Shown here: piece after piece, positions 34,690 through 45,991 of the stretch
Layout: each line of letters begins with the position of its first letter
How positions within the stretch are numbered: position 1 is the stretch's first letter
NCBI GenBank assembly: GCA_003254925.1
Contig: QANZ01011582.1
Span: 48,034-112,033, forward strand
Source of the DNA: Chamaecrista fasciculata
Lineage: Eukaryota; Streptophyta; Magnoliopsida; Fabales; Fabaceae
Direction of reading: 5' to 3'
Length of the DNA: 64,000 bases
Made by a program: the position numbers and the translations under genes
The notes under the pieces: model-generated
What the model was told of the DNA's origin: nothing
The model's input: only the letters and a program-made list of their open reading frames with translations
The model's database searches: none

Positions 34690-34925
34690 TTAGTAAGCTT
34701 TGTAGGAAGCTTCATCAACAATTTTGCCTGGCTTCTGCCTGTGTGCCAAGAGCAAGTACAAGACATATATATATATATATATATATATGGATCATTAATT
34801 TGTCACCTTGTATTCTGCCATAACTCATGTCTTCGTTGTTGGATCACTATCCACCATACTTGCTGCTTATTGTCACCATCTTCATGATGATGATGATGAA
34901 CTTCAAAACCCTGATCTGCAGCCAT
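34690..34925 (-). CDS. Possible small two-exon gene, 55 residues, unknown function
   Basis: Minus strand: exon 1 34925-34807 and exon 2 34738-34690, intron 68 bp with GTGACA donor and CACACAG acceptor, phase 2. The predicted protein begins MAADQGFEV, has five consecutive His and an acidic EDGD, then VWWIVIQQRRHELWQNT, and ends KPGKIVDEASYKAY. The start has a strong plant context (TTTCCATGGCTGC) and is preceded by an (AT)n tract and a CT-rich leader-like stretch (about 34975-35020). There is no signal peptide and I recognise no family. The opposite strand is also open (34827-35021, Met-rich), so the strand is uncertain. Without transcript evidence this is a candidate only. Confidence 0.4.
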
Positions 34926-35020
34926 GGAAATAGGCAGAAACTAAGGCTATATATATATATATATATTTATGAAACTTGGAAGAATAGTAGTGAAGAGAGA
35001 AAAGAAAAGTGGTTCAAGTG

Positions 35021-35643
35021 ATACATGGGGGGTTTTGGAAATTAATGTATTTATGTGTGTGGGTGCTTTTGTTTTTTATTTGTCTATAAGAAATTCAGAA
35101 TGATATAATGAATCGCCCATTGGTATGGTAACTTTTTCGTCCTTTGACCCAATACAATTCCTGTATACTCTCATATAGCCAAACAAGTAATGATACATTT
35201 GGTGTAAGTGGGAATCATTTTATTATATTTTTCTTTAATTATATACTACTATTCATATTTCTGCTTTGTATATACTGATCAGTGTTTCAGAATGAATCTT
35301 CTCTTTTAAAAGGCCAAAATACATATAATGCCTTCTGAAAAAGTGATGAAAAATCTCTTAAATTTTGTGTAAATGATTCATTTTGTTAAAATTTTATCCA
35401 AAAAACAAAGAAATTTTTAGTTTCTTTTGCTAAACTAATTATAATAATAGTTAATTTTAGTTTTAGAATAATATAAAATGTAACAACAATCATAAAATCA
35501 TAAGATTTTTTTTTAATGAAAATGTTAAAAAAGAAATCTTTTTCCACACAAAAAAATTAGGGGATCTTTTATCACTTTTTAATGTTTAGGACAAATTTCT
35601 ACATAGCAACTAAAATTCAAGAAAAATGTGTGCATTTGAGCCA
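35021..35643. other. Spacer, nothing recognised
   Basis: AT-rich sequence with no supported ORF or element boundary. Confidence 0.5.
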
Positions 35644-35657
35644 ACTTAAAATTATCT

Positions 35658-36246
35658 TCTTTTTTTTGTCAGAAACGAAAACCTTCATTCAACATCAAAT
35701 GACACAATGCCATACAACAAGGGAAACCAAGTAAGGCCTAGATCTAACGATGAACACATAGCCTTACGCTCCAAAGATCAAAATACATACATCAGTATAG
35801 GAGAAGAAGAGAGATTCCTAAGCAACACACAAAGGAAGAAGGTAAAATTAGATCTCCTATACTTGCATCAAATCTATAAAAAACAGAAAACCAAAGAAAA
35901 CTAGGAAGATTTCTCATAAAGGCAACACACCTCTCCTCAAGAGATCCATCTTCTTACTTGTTTTCTTCTTCAAACTTTGCTCCAAGTGCAGATCTGAAGA
36001 GAACATCAAATTAAACCAAAAGAAAGAAAAACCCCTTTCCTATTGAAAGGGAGAAAACCCTCCCCTATTGGGAGCAAAAGACTTCCCTAGTGGAGGAAGA
36101 TACTAGAAAACCTACCTAAAGGAGGGAGGATAGGGCCACCATCGCTGAAACGGCAGCAGCCCCGACGAGAACCGCTGGTGCAAGTGCGAAGAGGAGAGAC
36201 GCAACAGCAGCTAGGGTTTAGCTTTGGGTTCTACACCATAATATTT
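35658..36246 (-). mobile_element. LINE-mobilised retroposon, minus orientation
   Basis: Read on the minus strand it opens near AAACCCTAGCTGCTGTTG and ends TTTCGTTTCTGACAAAAAAAA, a poly-A tail. A perfect 14-bp duplication ACTTAAAATTATCT flanks it (35644-35657 and 36247-36260). The 5' part is GC-rich, the rest has no long frame on the sense strand. It may be a non-autonomous LINE derivative, a SINE-like unit, or a retroposed transcript. Confidence 0.85.
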
Positions 36247-36294
36247 ACTTAAAATTATCTCTCTCCATATATAAATGTATTACTAATTGTTTTT

Positions 36295-36851
36295 TTATAA
36301 GAAACTAATAAAATATTATATGAAAGCCAAACAACACATACAAATGTTCAGAGAATTTCAGAGCTGATACAAAATAGGCGCAAAAATAAGTCCTATACAG
36401 AAGAAATTTTGAGGACTAACAAATCCTATATGGAATAAATCTTGAGGATACAAATCATCACTAAATGTATTGTCAACAAGCTGTTTAATATCATACTTAC
36501 TGTTTATCAGAGAAAAAATCATCATCCCAAATGTAGATGTCACCAACTTCCACCAACAAGAAAAGCTCGAAAACACGATATGAAGGTAACCACTAAGCAG
36601 GATTGAACCCGATCTTAACCGAAACAACACCCATAAAGGGAACACACCACAAAAGGGGAAAAACTACTCAAAGAGGACATAATCAAATATGAAAAAAGCA
36701 CCACAAAAATGGGGACTAAATCAGTTATGAAATTATTGTAACTAAAAACGCAAAAAAAACAAACGAAAGACAGAAAAAGAAGGAGGAGGGAAGAGTTGCA
36801 GAGAAAATGAGAGGAGGAAAGAACGGCGGCTAGGGTTCCTCAAGTTGTATT
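36295..36851 (-). mobile_element. Second retroposon, adjacent, minus orientation
   Basis: Flanked by a 17-bp direct repeat TATTACTAATTGTTTTT (36278-36294 and 36852-36868). On the minus strand it starts GAGGAACCCTAGCCGCCG and has a CT-rich leader, like its neighbour. The 3' tail is AT-rich rather than pure A. The two elements inserted only about 30 bp apart with independent target duplications. Confidence 0.78.
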
Positions 36852-36899
36852 TATTACTAATTGTTTTTAACTTTATGAAACATCAATATCTCGCGCCGA

Positions 36900-37520
36900 C
36901 TATATAATTTAGGCAAAATAGTCATTTGGTCTTAAAATTATTTATTTTTTCTGTTTTAGTCCTTAAATTTTCACATTTATTCTATTATTAGTTCAAAATG
37001 TTGTTTCTTCTAGTTTTTACCATTTTTTGTAACCTACACAGTTCAGATGGACAATTATTCTCTCGTATGTATCATATTAAATGAGATTATATGAAAAGAA
37101 AAAAAGAGAAAAAAAATTAAAAGAAAAAATCAACCACAAATTTATCTCCAATGTGATTAAGAACGAAGATCTTTTTTTCTCTTTGTCAACTCACTTATTG
37201 TTGGGAAAATAATAATAATGATAATAACATCCCCCCTCCCCCACCTTGAGAATAGCTAAAGAAATAAGATGACGAAGAAGAAACACAATCACAACACAAA
37301 TATTAATGTGGAAACCCTAAACCAAGGAAAAAATCACAACCGCAACCAAAAATAAAAAATATTATATGAAAATTTTTACATTATACAATATTCTCTCAAC
37401 CCATGTCCTAAGTACACTCACACTCTCCAGAACAAGTATTTAAACTGGACACATACACCTCACACCACTCTAGAATATGAGAATAAATATGCAAATATTA
37501 AATAAACCTCACACCACTCT
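36900..37520. other. Spacer with MULE-end scrap
   Basis: GGCAAAATAGTCATTTGG at 36913 looks like a lone MULE-type terminus, but no partner end was found. Otherwise nothing recognised. Confidence 0.4.
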
Positions 37521-38637
37521 AGGTTGCCTTTGATCTTTCATTAGGTTTAATGTTGAAGTAAATTGAGTTTAAGTGTGGCACTTGAGATGCTGAAGGAATA
37601 TTCCGTTAAAATATGACAGAAAAATAGTTGAGGGTACCAATGTGTTAACAGTCAAAACCTCAAGGTACCACAGGGTACCAAAGTGTAATTTACCCTTAAA
37701 ATTAAGTTAGAGAAGCTCTTGAAACCATAGAAATAAGAAGAAATGTAGAAAGTATAAGCTTCCTACAATTAAATGTGTTGAATAATATAATTACAGGGCA
37801 ATTATTAGGAAATATAATACTTTTTTTCTTGATAATTAAGAATAATAAAATATAGGTTGAAATCTCATTTCGATCCACAAACTATGGGATCAATTTCATT
37901 TTGATCTTAAAACTATTTTTATTTCATTTTAGTCATCAAACTTTCAAATTTGTTATGTTTGATCCCCAAAATGTGATTTAATCTAGTTTATGTCGTTATT
38001 TATAACCTAAAGAGCTGTGATTGACTATTTCTCTTTTATATGTGTCATAATAAGTGTTGAGATATTGCTTGAAAATTAGTCTTACATTTTCTAGGTTCAA
38101 AAGGTAGAGTGAGTGTTAAGCTTATAAAATGAGCCCAAATGTCTTTACAGGAACCAAATCATACATTTTAAGTTTGTATTTGATTTTCTATCCTCCTCTT
38201 TATTCTCTTGTTCTTGAGAGGTGTGTGAAATATATTTATTATTTGCCTCTTTATTTTCTTGTTCTAGAGAACAAGCAGATAATTTTTAAACAATACGTAG
38301 AAGGAATTCCTCAAGAGACGGATCTGTTAATTCTCTGCTTTCTTTCTTTCTCATGAGCCCTAGTTGTGCCTTGTGCGTCTGAATTCTCTAATTTCCTAAA
38401 GGTTGCCTTTGATCTTTCATTAGGTTTAATGTTGAAGTAAATTGAGTTTAAGTGTGGCACTTAAGATGCTGATGGAATATTTCGTTAAAATTTGACAGAA
38501 AAATAGTTGAGGGTACCAATGTGTTAACAGTCAAAACCTCAGGGTACCAAAGTTCAAGTTTTAAACCACAGGGTACCAAAATGAAATAGGGTCAAACTAC
38601 AGGGTACCAAAGTGTAATAATTTACTCTAATTATAAA
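37521..38637. repeat. Direct repeat pair with MULE halves
   Basis: GGTTGCCTTTGATCTTTCAT and the following ~150 bp occur at 37522-37670 and again at 38400-38550, each leading into ACAGGGTACCAAAG blocks of the GGTACC MULE family. Only the right-hand halves of those elements are present. The sequence between (37690-38399) has no supported gene. A tandem duplication of a broken element is the simplest reading. Confidence 0.6.
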
Positions 38638-38640
38638 GAG

Positions 38641-39535
38641 AACCATTTTTCACATTGTAAAGAGAAGAGAAAAAGGAAAGAGAATATATATTGTTTGGAT
38701 ATTGAAAAGTGGATGATAAACGTAATTGACTCAGACAAGAAGTAGTTACTTCCACATAATGTTTATATTGCTTGAAATACATATACATATATAATATTCC
38801 CATCAATATCGATCATATATATCTATCTCACATTCCTGTATAAGTGGGTCAAGTTTTGTAGAAAGTGTCAACTAGGGTTTCATTTTGGTGTGGAATAAGA
38901 ATAAAACAAAGGAGAGAGTACTCAAAGGGAGACGGCAATTCCATCACCAATATGAGTATTCTAATGGGGAAGCCTTTGTTGGTCAAAACGCAATCACTAT
39001 GTCAAGCCTCTATATTCTCGTGTATTCATTTTGTACTTTGAATTTTTATTTTCAAATTAAATAAGCAAATCTTTTAATTGAAAAAAGACATTATTATTAT
39101 TTTCAAGACATCATCCAGATAATTAATATTATCACTTTTGTAAGTTTGGTATGTACCATTAGACATTAGAGAGGTACTATTATTAAAATTATTGATAGAA
39201 AGTAAAAAAGTATATATCTCGTGACTAATTGCTAATGAAAATGACTTTGGTAAACTTGATTATATGTTTATTTATTATAGAACAATACATAAAAAAAAAA
39301 TTCTTTTTTTTAAAATTCTTCCTCTTATAATTAATCATATAAATTAATTTATTATATATTTTGTTTTTATTAATAAACTTGATGACAAATTGACAAGCAA
39401 AAACTGTCTGATCCATTATTAATTAATAATGTACCGGCTTCTAGAAGTATACATAAGTGATGCAGTTAATTCAAAGCACCAAACAAAACATATTGATAAG
39501 TCTCTTTTTGTTTTAGTATGGATTATCGAATACTA
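38641..39535. other. Spacer, nothing recognised
   Basis: AT-rich, with no supported ORF or terminal repeat. Confidence 0.5.
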
Positions 39536-39544
39536 TAATCTATA

Positions 39545-40330
39545 GCCAATAGTATTGTTAAGTCATTTTCAGTTATACCCCCAATGTTTTATATTTGAGT
39601 CAATTATATCCCAACTCTTAACTAATTACATAATAGTCCAAAATGTTTATTATCTTTAGCAAACGGGTCCTTAGAAGCTATTAACAACTCTATTTCTCTT
39701 ACCCTAAAACATCACCACCACACTTTATTGTCGTTGCCCACTCTATCCTCGTTTCCGTCGACATGGTCCTTTTTGTCGTCGTCGTCAACTTCTTGGTCTC
39801 CCATAAATTACGTCGTTCTCATCCATTTTTTTTCCCTTACAACTGCCTCTCTCACCCATCTTATCTATTTCTCTCCAAAGGGGTTTTGAAATTATTTTAC
39901 TTCTCAATTTCGACGACCATGCCACTGAAGATTGTGTGTTAACACCGGGAGCTAGAGTTATTGGTATTTATGCTCGATTCCTTTGTATTCGAGGCTCAGG
40001 CAAGTTTGTGTGTGGTTGCCGGAATTGGGAAAAACATAGGGGAGAGATTTTTCAGGTTTCTCAATTGCAAGGACTAGTTCGTTAATTAAAGATGACAAAC
40101 ATTATGGATTGTTCTGTAATTAGTTAGGGACTTGTGTGAAAGAAAAATTTGAGAGAATGGAGGATTCCTAAATAATGGAAACTTAAGGACCTTAAAACAA
40201 AAAAAAAATGCCAGGTTGGGGTATAATTAACTCAAATGTAAAACGTTTGGGGTATAATTAACTAAAAAAAACATTTGGGGCATAACTGAAAATGACCACA
40301 TACGTTGAGGGTACCAACAGTACTTTTGGC
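39545..40330. mobile_element. Non-autonomous MULE with unique interior
   Basis: Ends GCCAATAGTATTGTT and, reversed, GCCAAAAGTACTGTT, followed on both sides by CATTTTCAGTTAT. The target-site duplication is TAATCTATA / TAATTTATA (39536-39544 and 40331-40339), 8 of 9. Unlike the pure palindromes it has about 400 bp of non-repeated interior (39690-40080) with higher GC and strings such as TCGTCGTCGTCAACTTC, possibly captured gene sequence whose source I cannot name. Confidence 0.82.
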
Positions 40331-40365
40331 TAATTTATAAGTCCGAACTCAGACATTAACAAGTA

Positions 40366-41230
40366 GGTGAAAATTTCATTTTGATTTTTAATTTTACTTT
40401 AAATTTTATTTTAGTCTGTAATATTGTTTCTATTCTATTTTGGTCCTTAATATTTTTCTAAAATTTTGTTTTGGTATTTAACAAGTTTCATAATTAGTCC
40501 ATAACTACTGAATGTAGTCATATATGATCCCTCATGTTTCAACTCTGAACTTGACAAAATTGTACCTATATGTTACGCTTGACAAGATATTTCGCTACCC
40601 AGTTGGAATTGTCAATAAATAAGATCAAATTGAACTTGAAATCAAGCCACTCATTTCATGAATCTGGTTATATCTCTCTCATTTTCAAGTAGAAATTCAA
40701 TGGAATTGGAGTTACAGGTTACTTTTAACAAATTATTTTTCTATCCAGTTGAAAATATCGATAAATGAAGTTAAATAATACTTAAATAATGGGTTTGGTC
40801 AAAAACACCAATATCAACTTTTAGAGTACTATTTGACCTATTTTGCTGACAGTCCCAACTGAGCAGAGAAAGAACTCTCCAGTAGTAACTCATAGCTTTG
40901 ATTTAATTGCATTGGAACTTAACGAGAGAAATATGGCAAACCTCATGAAACAAACGTCCCACTTTCAAGCTTGATTTCACACTCGATTTGGCCTCATTTA
41001 CTGACGGCTCCAAGCAGGCAGAGAAAGAACTTATCAAGTATAACTCGTAGCTCTAATTTTGTCGCATTCAAACTTAAAATACGTGAGATATGACCACATT
41101 TATTAGTTATAAACTGAAACAAAACTTTTGGAAAATAGTAAATTAAAGATCAAAACGGAATAGAAAAAAAAATATTGGAGATCTAAATAGAATTTATTAT
41201 AAATATTAGGGATAAAATAAATTTTTGACC
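40366..41230. mobile_element. Non-autonomous MULE (865 bp)
   Basis: Ends GGTGAAAATTTCATTTTGA and, reversed, GGTCAAAAATTTATTTTATC. Duplication TAACAAGTA / TACCAAGTA (40357-40365 and 41231-41239), 8 of 9. The core carries the repeated 'tgacggctccaa', 'ctcaagtataactcgtagctc' type blocks of the 14667-15379 family. It starts 26 bp after the end of the target duplication of the previous MULE. Confidence 0.83.
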
Positions 41231-43294
41231 TACCAAGTATTAAAACCAATCTATGAAGCATGGACACTGACACAGACACGGACACATTGACACGTCAAAT
41301 TCTTAAAGTTGCATGACATGATATGGAATATATTTATATATATAAAGAATTAAAAATTCATAAATTGTGATGATATCTTTAAAAATTATAATATCAATTC
41401 ATAATATATGTCATTATTTTATATCGTTTGTTAAGTTATAGTCACAAAAAATTGATTTTATATTTTGAAACTTATGATGCAGTTTGTCGTTAATTTATTA
41501 AAAGAAATTAGTCAAAGGATAAAATTGATTAAAATGTGAAAGTTCGGGGACGAAATTGATAGTTGGTGTTAAGTTTGGGAACGAAATTAGTACTTTTGCC
41601 TATTATTTATGTTATATTTCATATAATATTTGTTTTTAAAAAGATAATTTTTTTTATAAGAAAAATATTCTTTTAAGATTAATGAATGATTTTATTTATG
41701 ATAAATAATATGAATATGTTATTGTAATACAAACCAAAATAATTATAAATATGAGAATCATGTGACACTCATGTAAGATTTATATTTTTGTGCACATAAA
41801 AAATTACAAATATTATCTTAAAGTCTTTAGTTAAAAATAAATTTATTAACTTTTTTTGAAAATAAAAAGTCTTAACTTGCGGGCCTAGATGAATGGGTAT
41901 GGAGAAGGAACTTTGAGGCCCGTTTAAGTTAACAAACTGTTTGATACTGTTACTACTTAGTCGGATTTAATTTCAAAAAAGAAAATAAAAATAAATTTTT
42001 TTATTAATGTAATAGTTTTTTTCATAAATTTATTTTTAAAATAACCATAAATTTTAAATGTATTATTAAATTAATTTAAAATGTATAAATATTTATTTTT
42101 AGTTTTATAATTTTATACTTTCTCAACATAAAGTTTAAAAATGTTATATTTATATATATATATATAAATAAGTATTTATTATTATATATATGATATGGGT
42201 TGAGTATTTTTTTTACTCTTTTTCATACCCGTTTACTTTGAATTCATACACGAATATGATGAACTCATAGAATAAATTTTCAATATACCAATTTTTTTCA
42301 ATAAAATATTATGTGTAGTTTAATCATCTCTATTTATATTTTTATTGAGTAAAAAGCATTATTTTATAGGAAAAATAAAACAACAAATGGAAAGTCTGAC
42401 AGGTCCAGACACATAATATACTAGTAACATTTAGGCATGGTACAAAAATCTGACCCAGACCGCCCGGGTTGACTCGAACCCCGATGAACCAGACACCAAT
42501 ATGGTTCGAGCACTCTAATTGGACAGGTTTGCATCTGACCCAGTTTTTTTCCATGTCAACCTTTCGGTCTGGATTTGAACCTTCAACCCGCTAATTCATT
42601 TTGAATTGAAAAAAAAATCTAAAACTGAAGCGCAATTTGGCCTAAGTCTTTCCTATTATTATTATTTTAATTATAATTAAAATGTTTGTCAAGGGTCAAT
42701 TAAATTAATTAGATAAAATAATTTTATAATAATATGCTCCATCAGAAGTGGGTGAATAATAAACTTCAGAGTTTTTAAGGAGCCTTATATATTGCAATTC
42801 ACTTCTACCACAATTGAATTTGTTTTTTCTTGTACTCTTTTTTTTGTAAGCATTTTTCTTGTATTCTTTGGTTTCGATTTTGTGAATTCATAAATACTTG
42901 TTTTTTTTTTTTAATCTTTGAAAGTGTGAATAATAGTTTGAATTTGTGAATATCTACTTTTTTTTAGTTAAAGATGACAATTTCTAATCAAATTCATGTT
43001 TAAATTTGATTTCTTATAACTTAGTATGTGTACAAGAGATTTGTTTGAGTGATGTATGTATAAATATATACATATTTTTAGTGATTCAATGGTACCCGTC
43101 CACCCAAGTCTTTATCCGAGTCAATCACTGGTCTGAGTTTTCAAACTATGTATCTAGGCGTGCTTATTTTTTTTCCTAAAAAAAAATTAAGATATGTTTA
43201 TATTTACAAACTATTATACTATGTACATTTTTGAAATGTCAAAACCAAATAATATAGTACAATACAGGCCAAATAGTAATAAAAAGAAAATACA
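41231..43294. other. Spacer with repeat remnants
   Basis: Around 41490-41605 is the right half only of a 44218-type MULE (GGGGACGAAATTGATAG ... ACTTTTGCC). Around 42450-42600 CCGCCCGGGTTGACTCGAAC-type text looks like a decayed hAT end. No coding sequence. Confidence 0.45.
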
Positions 43295-43604
43295 GGCCAA
43301 ATGCATTTTTAGTTCCATAGCTTATGCTTAGATCTCAATTTGGTCTATAATATTTCTTGTTACACTTTTGGCCTTATATAATTATGTCAGGTTACAAAAT
43401 TGATCTCATATTTTTTGATTATGTTACAAAATTAGTCTCGTACAAAAAAGCTCCACATTGTAAGACTAACAATAGAACTTATTACAAAGATTGAGACCAA
43501 ATTGGAACAAAAAAATATATGAGACCACAAGTGTAACCAAAAAACATACAGGACTAAATTGAGACTAGAGCAAAAGATATGGGACCAAAAGTGCACTATA
43601 ATCC
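43295..43604. mobile_element. MULE-like palindrome, no TSD found
   Basis: Left end GGCCAAATGCATTTTTAG; right end reversed GGATTATAGTGCACTTTTGG. Inverted 'gggaccaaaagtgca' and 'gagaccaaattg' blocks match the 33577 and 53101 elements. Flanking 9-mers differ. Confidence 0.6.
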
Positions 43605-44217
43605 ACTATATATATATAACTTAATTTTCTGTGGGCGTTGGACCAATATATATATATATATATATATATAATATAATAAAATAGCAATTCAAGAGTTTAT
43701 GCATTTGGGCGTAGGCCGCGTAGCAACAACAAAATTGGGATGTTTTCAGTTCTTCAATAATTATTTCAATAACATTATTATTAAGTCCGACGATCATATT
43801 CCGGAAACAGAGCCTAGCTCCAATATTCAAGCTTTCAATTAGTGTTATTTTACATTATTATTTCCAGAACAACACGCAATTCAAAAGTTTATTCACATTA
43901 TTTCTTGAGTTGTAATTTTTTTATTATATCTTTTTCAAAAATGAAATGATTTCCACGTTGTTTCCATCCCATGCAATTTAATTATGTTGCACTGATTACC
44001 ATTCTTCACTCATTATGTTTGTGCTATGTTTATATATCTTCATCTAACTAATATATACTATAATTTTAAGATTATGCATCCACCATATAGTGGCTTAGCT
44101 TCTTTATCAAGTATTTGAATTTGATTAATCCAATAAACACTATTTATTTTTTGGTGACAAATAAACACTTTTCTAGAAGTAGGATGAAGCATAGAATAAT
44201 GGAACTAAATAATTAAA

Positions 44218-44586
44218 GGGCAAAAATGCTAATTAATTTCGTCCTCAAACTTTACATCGATAATTTTGTCCCCAATCATTTTTTCGACCAATTTCGTCCT
44301 TAATGTTTTACATTTTGGTCAATTTTATCTTTTGATTAACTTCTATCAATAAATTAATGACAAATTGCATCCTGTTTTTCAATCTAAGTTAGGATTTGAG
44401 TTTTTTTTTTCTATCAATTTTATATTACGTATCATTAGCCACATAGATTCTGTCATTAATATTTAGCTAAAGTAAGAGCAAATGATAAAATTGACTAAAA
44501 TATGAAACATTAGGAACGAAATTGACAACAAAAAAAGATTGGGGATAAAATTGACAGTTAGTGTAAAGTTTGGGCACGAAATTGCC
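44218..44586. mobile_element. Non-autonomous MULE (369 bp)
   Basis: Left end GGGCAAAAATGCTAATTAAT, right end reversed GGCAATTTCGTGCCC, both followed by AAACTTTACA. A perfect 9-bp duplication ATAATTAAA flanks it (44209-44217 and 44587-44595). No ORF. Confidence 0.85.
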
Positions 44587-44889
44587 ATAATTAAAGCATA
44601 TTTATCTATAAAATACAATAGATTTGTTTTTAATGTTTCTCAACAATTCTATTTTAGTTTTTAAATATTGAGTGTAATTATATTTATTTGGATTTAAATT
44701 CGAATGTCACGAAATTGAATCTCCCGCCTACAAGATACTCTTAGCAAGTTTTTTCTTCACTCAATTGAGACCGTCGGTAAATCAAGCTTAAAAATCATAC
44801 CTAAAAGTGGGCGCTCGTTTCGTGAAGTTGAACATGTCTTCAAGGGCGGAGCCAAGATTTTTGGTAGGCGGCAGTCTATATATATTTTT

Positions 44890-45643
44890 GGCCAAAATTT
44901 TATTTTAGTCTCTAATGTTTATCTAAAGTTTCATTTTAGTCCTTAATATTTTTTGAAAGAAAGTTGGCGAGAGATAATAATATTTAAATTGACTAAAATA
45001 TTAAATAATGGGAATCAGAAAGTGATGAGTCATGGAGTTATGGAGAGATAATAAAATTGGAAATTGGTAAATATCTATCTTAATTTTGTTGGGGGTGGGG
45101 CAACTTCCTTCCTTCTTGATATGACAAAATTAGACTCGCGGGTTAATCTTGATAAATTCTGTATCTATCTAGTTGAGTTTATTGTCAAGCGAGGTCAAAT
45201 AGTATTCTAAAAGTTGAGTTATTCTTTTGACTAAATCCACTTTCAGGTTATTATATAACCTCGTTTGCTGACCCGTGAAAAGTAACATGTAACTCCAATT
45301 TTGTTACATTCAGACTTAAAATGAGAGAAATAAACTAACTTTATGAAACAACCAACCTACTTTTGGACCCAATTTCAAGTTTAAATTGACCTCGTTTTCT
45401 AGCCTTAACTACTAGGCAGAGAAAAAAATTATCAAGCATAACCTATAATTCCAATTTCATCAGATTTAGACTTAAAATGAGAAAAATATGACCACATATA
45501 GTAATTAGGGACCAAACATGAAACTTATTAAGGATAAAATAGAGTTGTTGGAAAATATGAAGGACCAAAACAGAAAAGAAAAAATATTATGGAGCAAAAT
45601 AGAATTGAAGGTAAATATTATGGACCAAAATGAGGTTTTGGCC
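44890..45643. mobile_element. MULE-like element, 14667 family
   Basis: Starts GGCCAAAATTTTATTTTAG and ends with TGAGGTTTTGGCC. Internal blocks match 40366-41230. Flanking 9-mers do not match. The left part (44950-45110) holds non-palindromic sequence. Confidence 0.6.
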
Positions 45644-45674
45644 AAAATTAATAAAATATATGTTTTTAAATTTT

Positions 45675-45982
45675 CCAAAAATACTAATTTTGTCCCCAAA
45701 CTTTACACCAACTGTCAATTTTATCCTCAATATTTTATATTTTAGTCAATTTAATACTTTGACTAATTTCTTTCAAAAAATTAACGAACTATTTTTCAAT
45801 TTAAATGAATATTTGAATTTTTTTCTATCAATTTTACATTATATATCATTAGTAACGTAGATTTTTAATCGTTAATACTTGGCTAAAGAAAAAGCAAAAG
45901 ATAAAATTGATTGAAATGTTAAACATCGGGGATGAAATTGAAAAATGATATAAAATTGGGGGACGAAATTAGTGTTTTTTCC
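45675..45982. mobile_element. Non-autonomous MULE (308 bp)
   Basis: Same family as 44218-44586 (CTAATTTTGTCCCCAAAC at the left, inverted at the right). Duplication TTAAATTTT / TTAAAGTTT (45666-45674 and 45983-45991), 8 of 9. It lies 31 bp after the preceding element. Confidence 0.75.
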
Positions 45983-45991
45983 TTAAAGTTT

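Noticed and set aside
37205..37250. Possible short LTR start (TGTTGGG-like) near TTGTTGGGAAAATAATAAT
   Set aside because: No second copy, PBS or PPT was found nearby.
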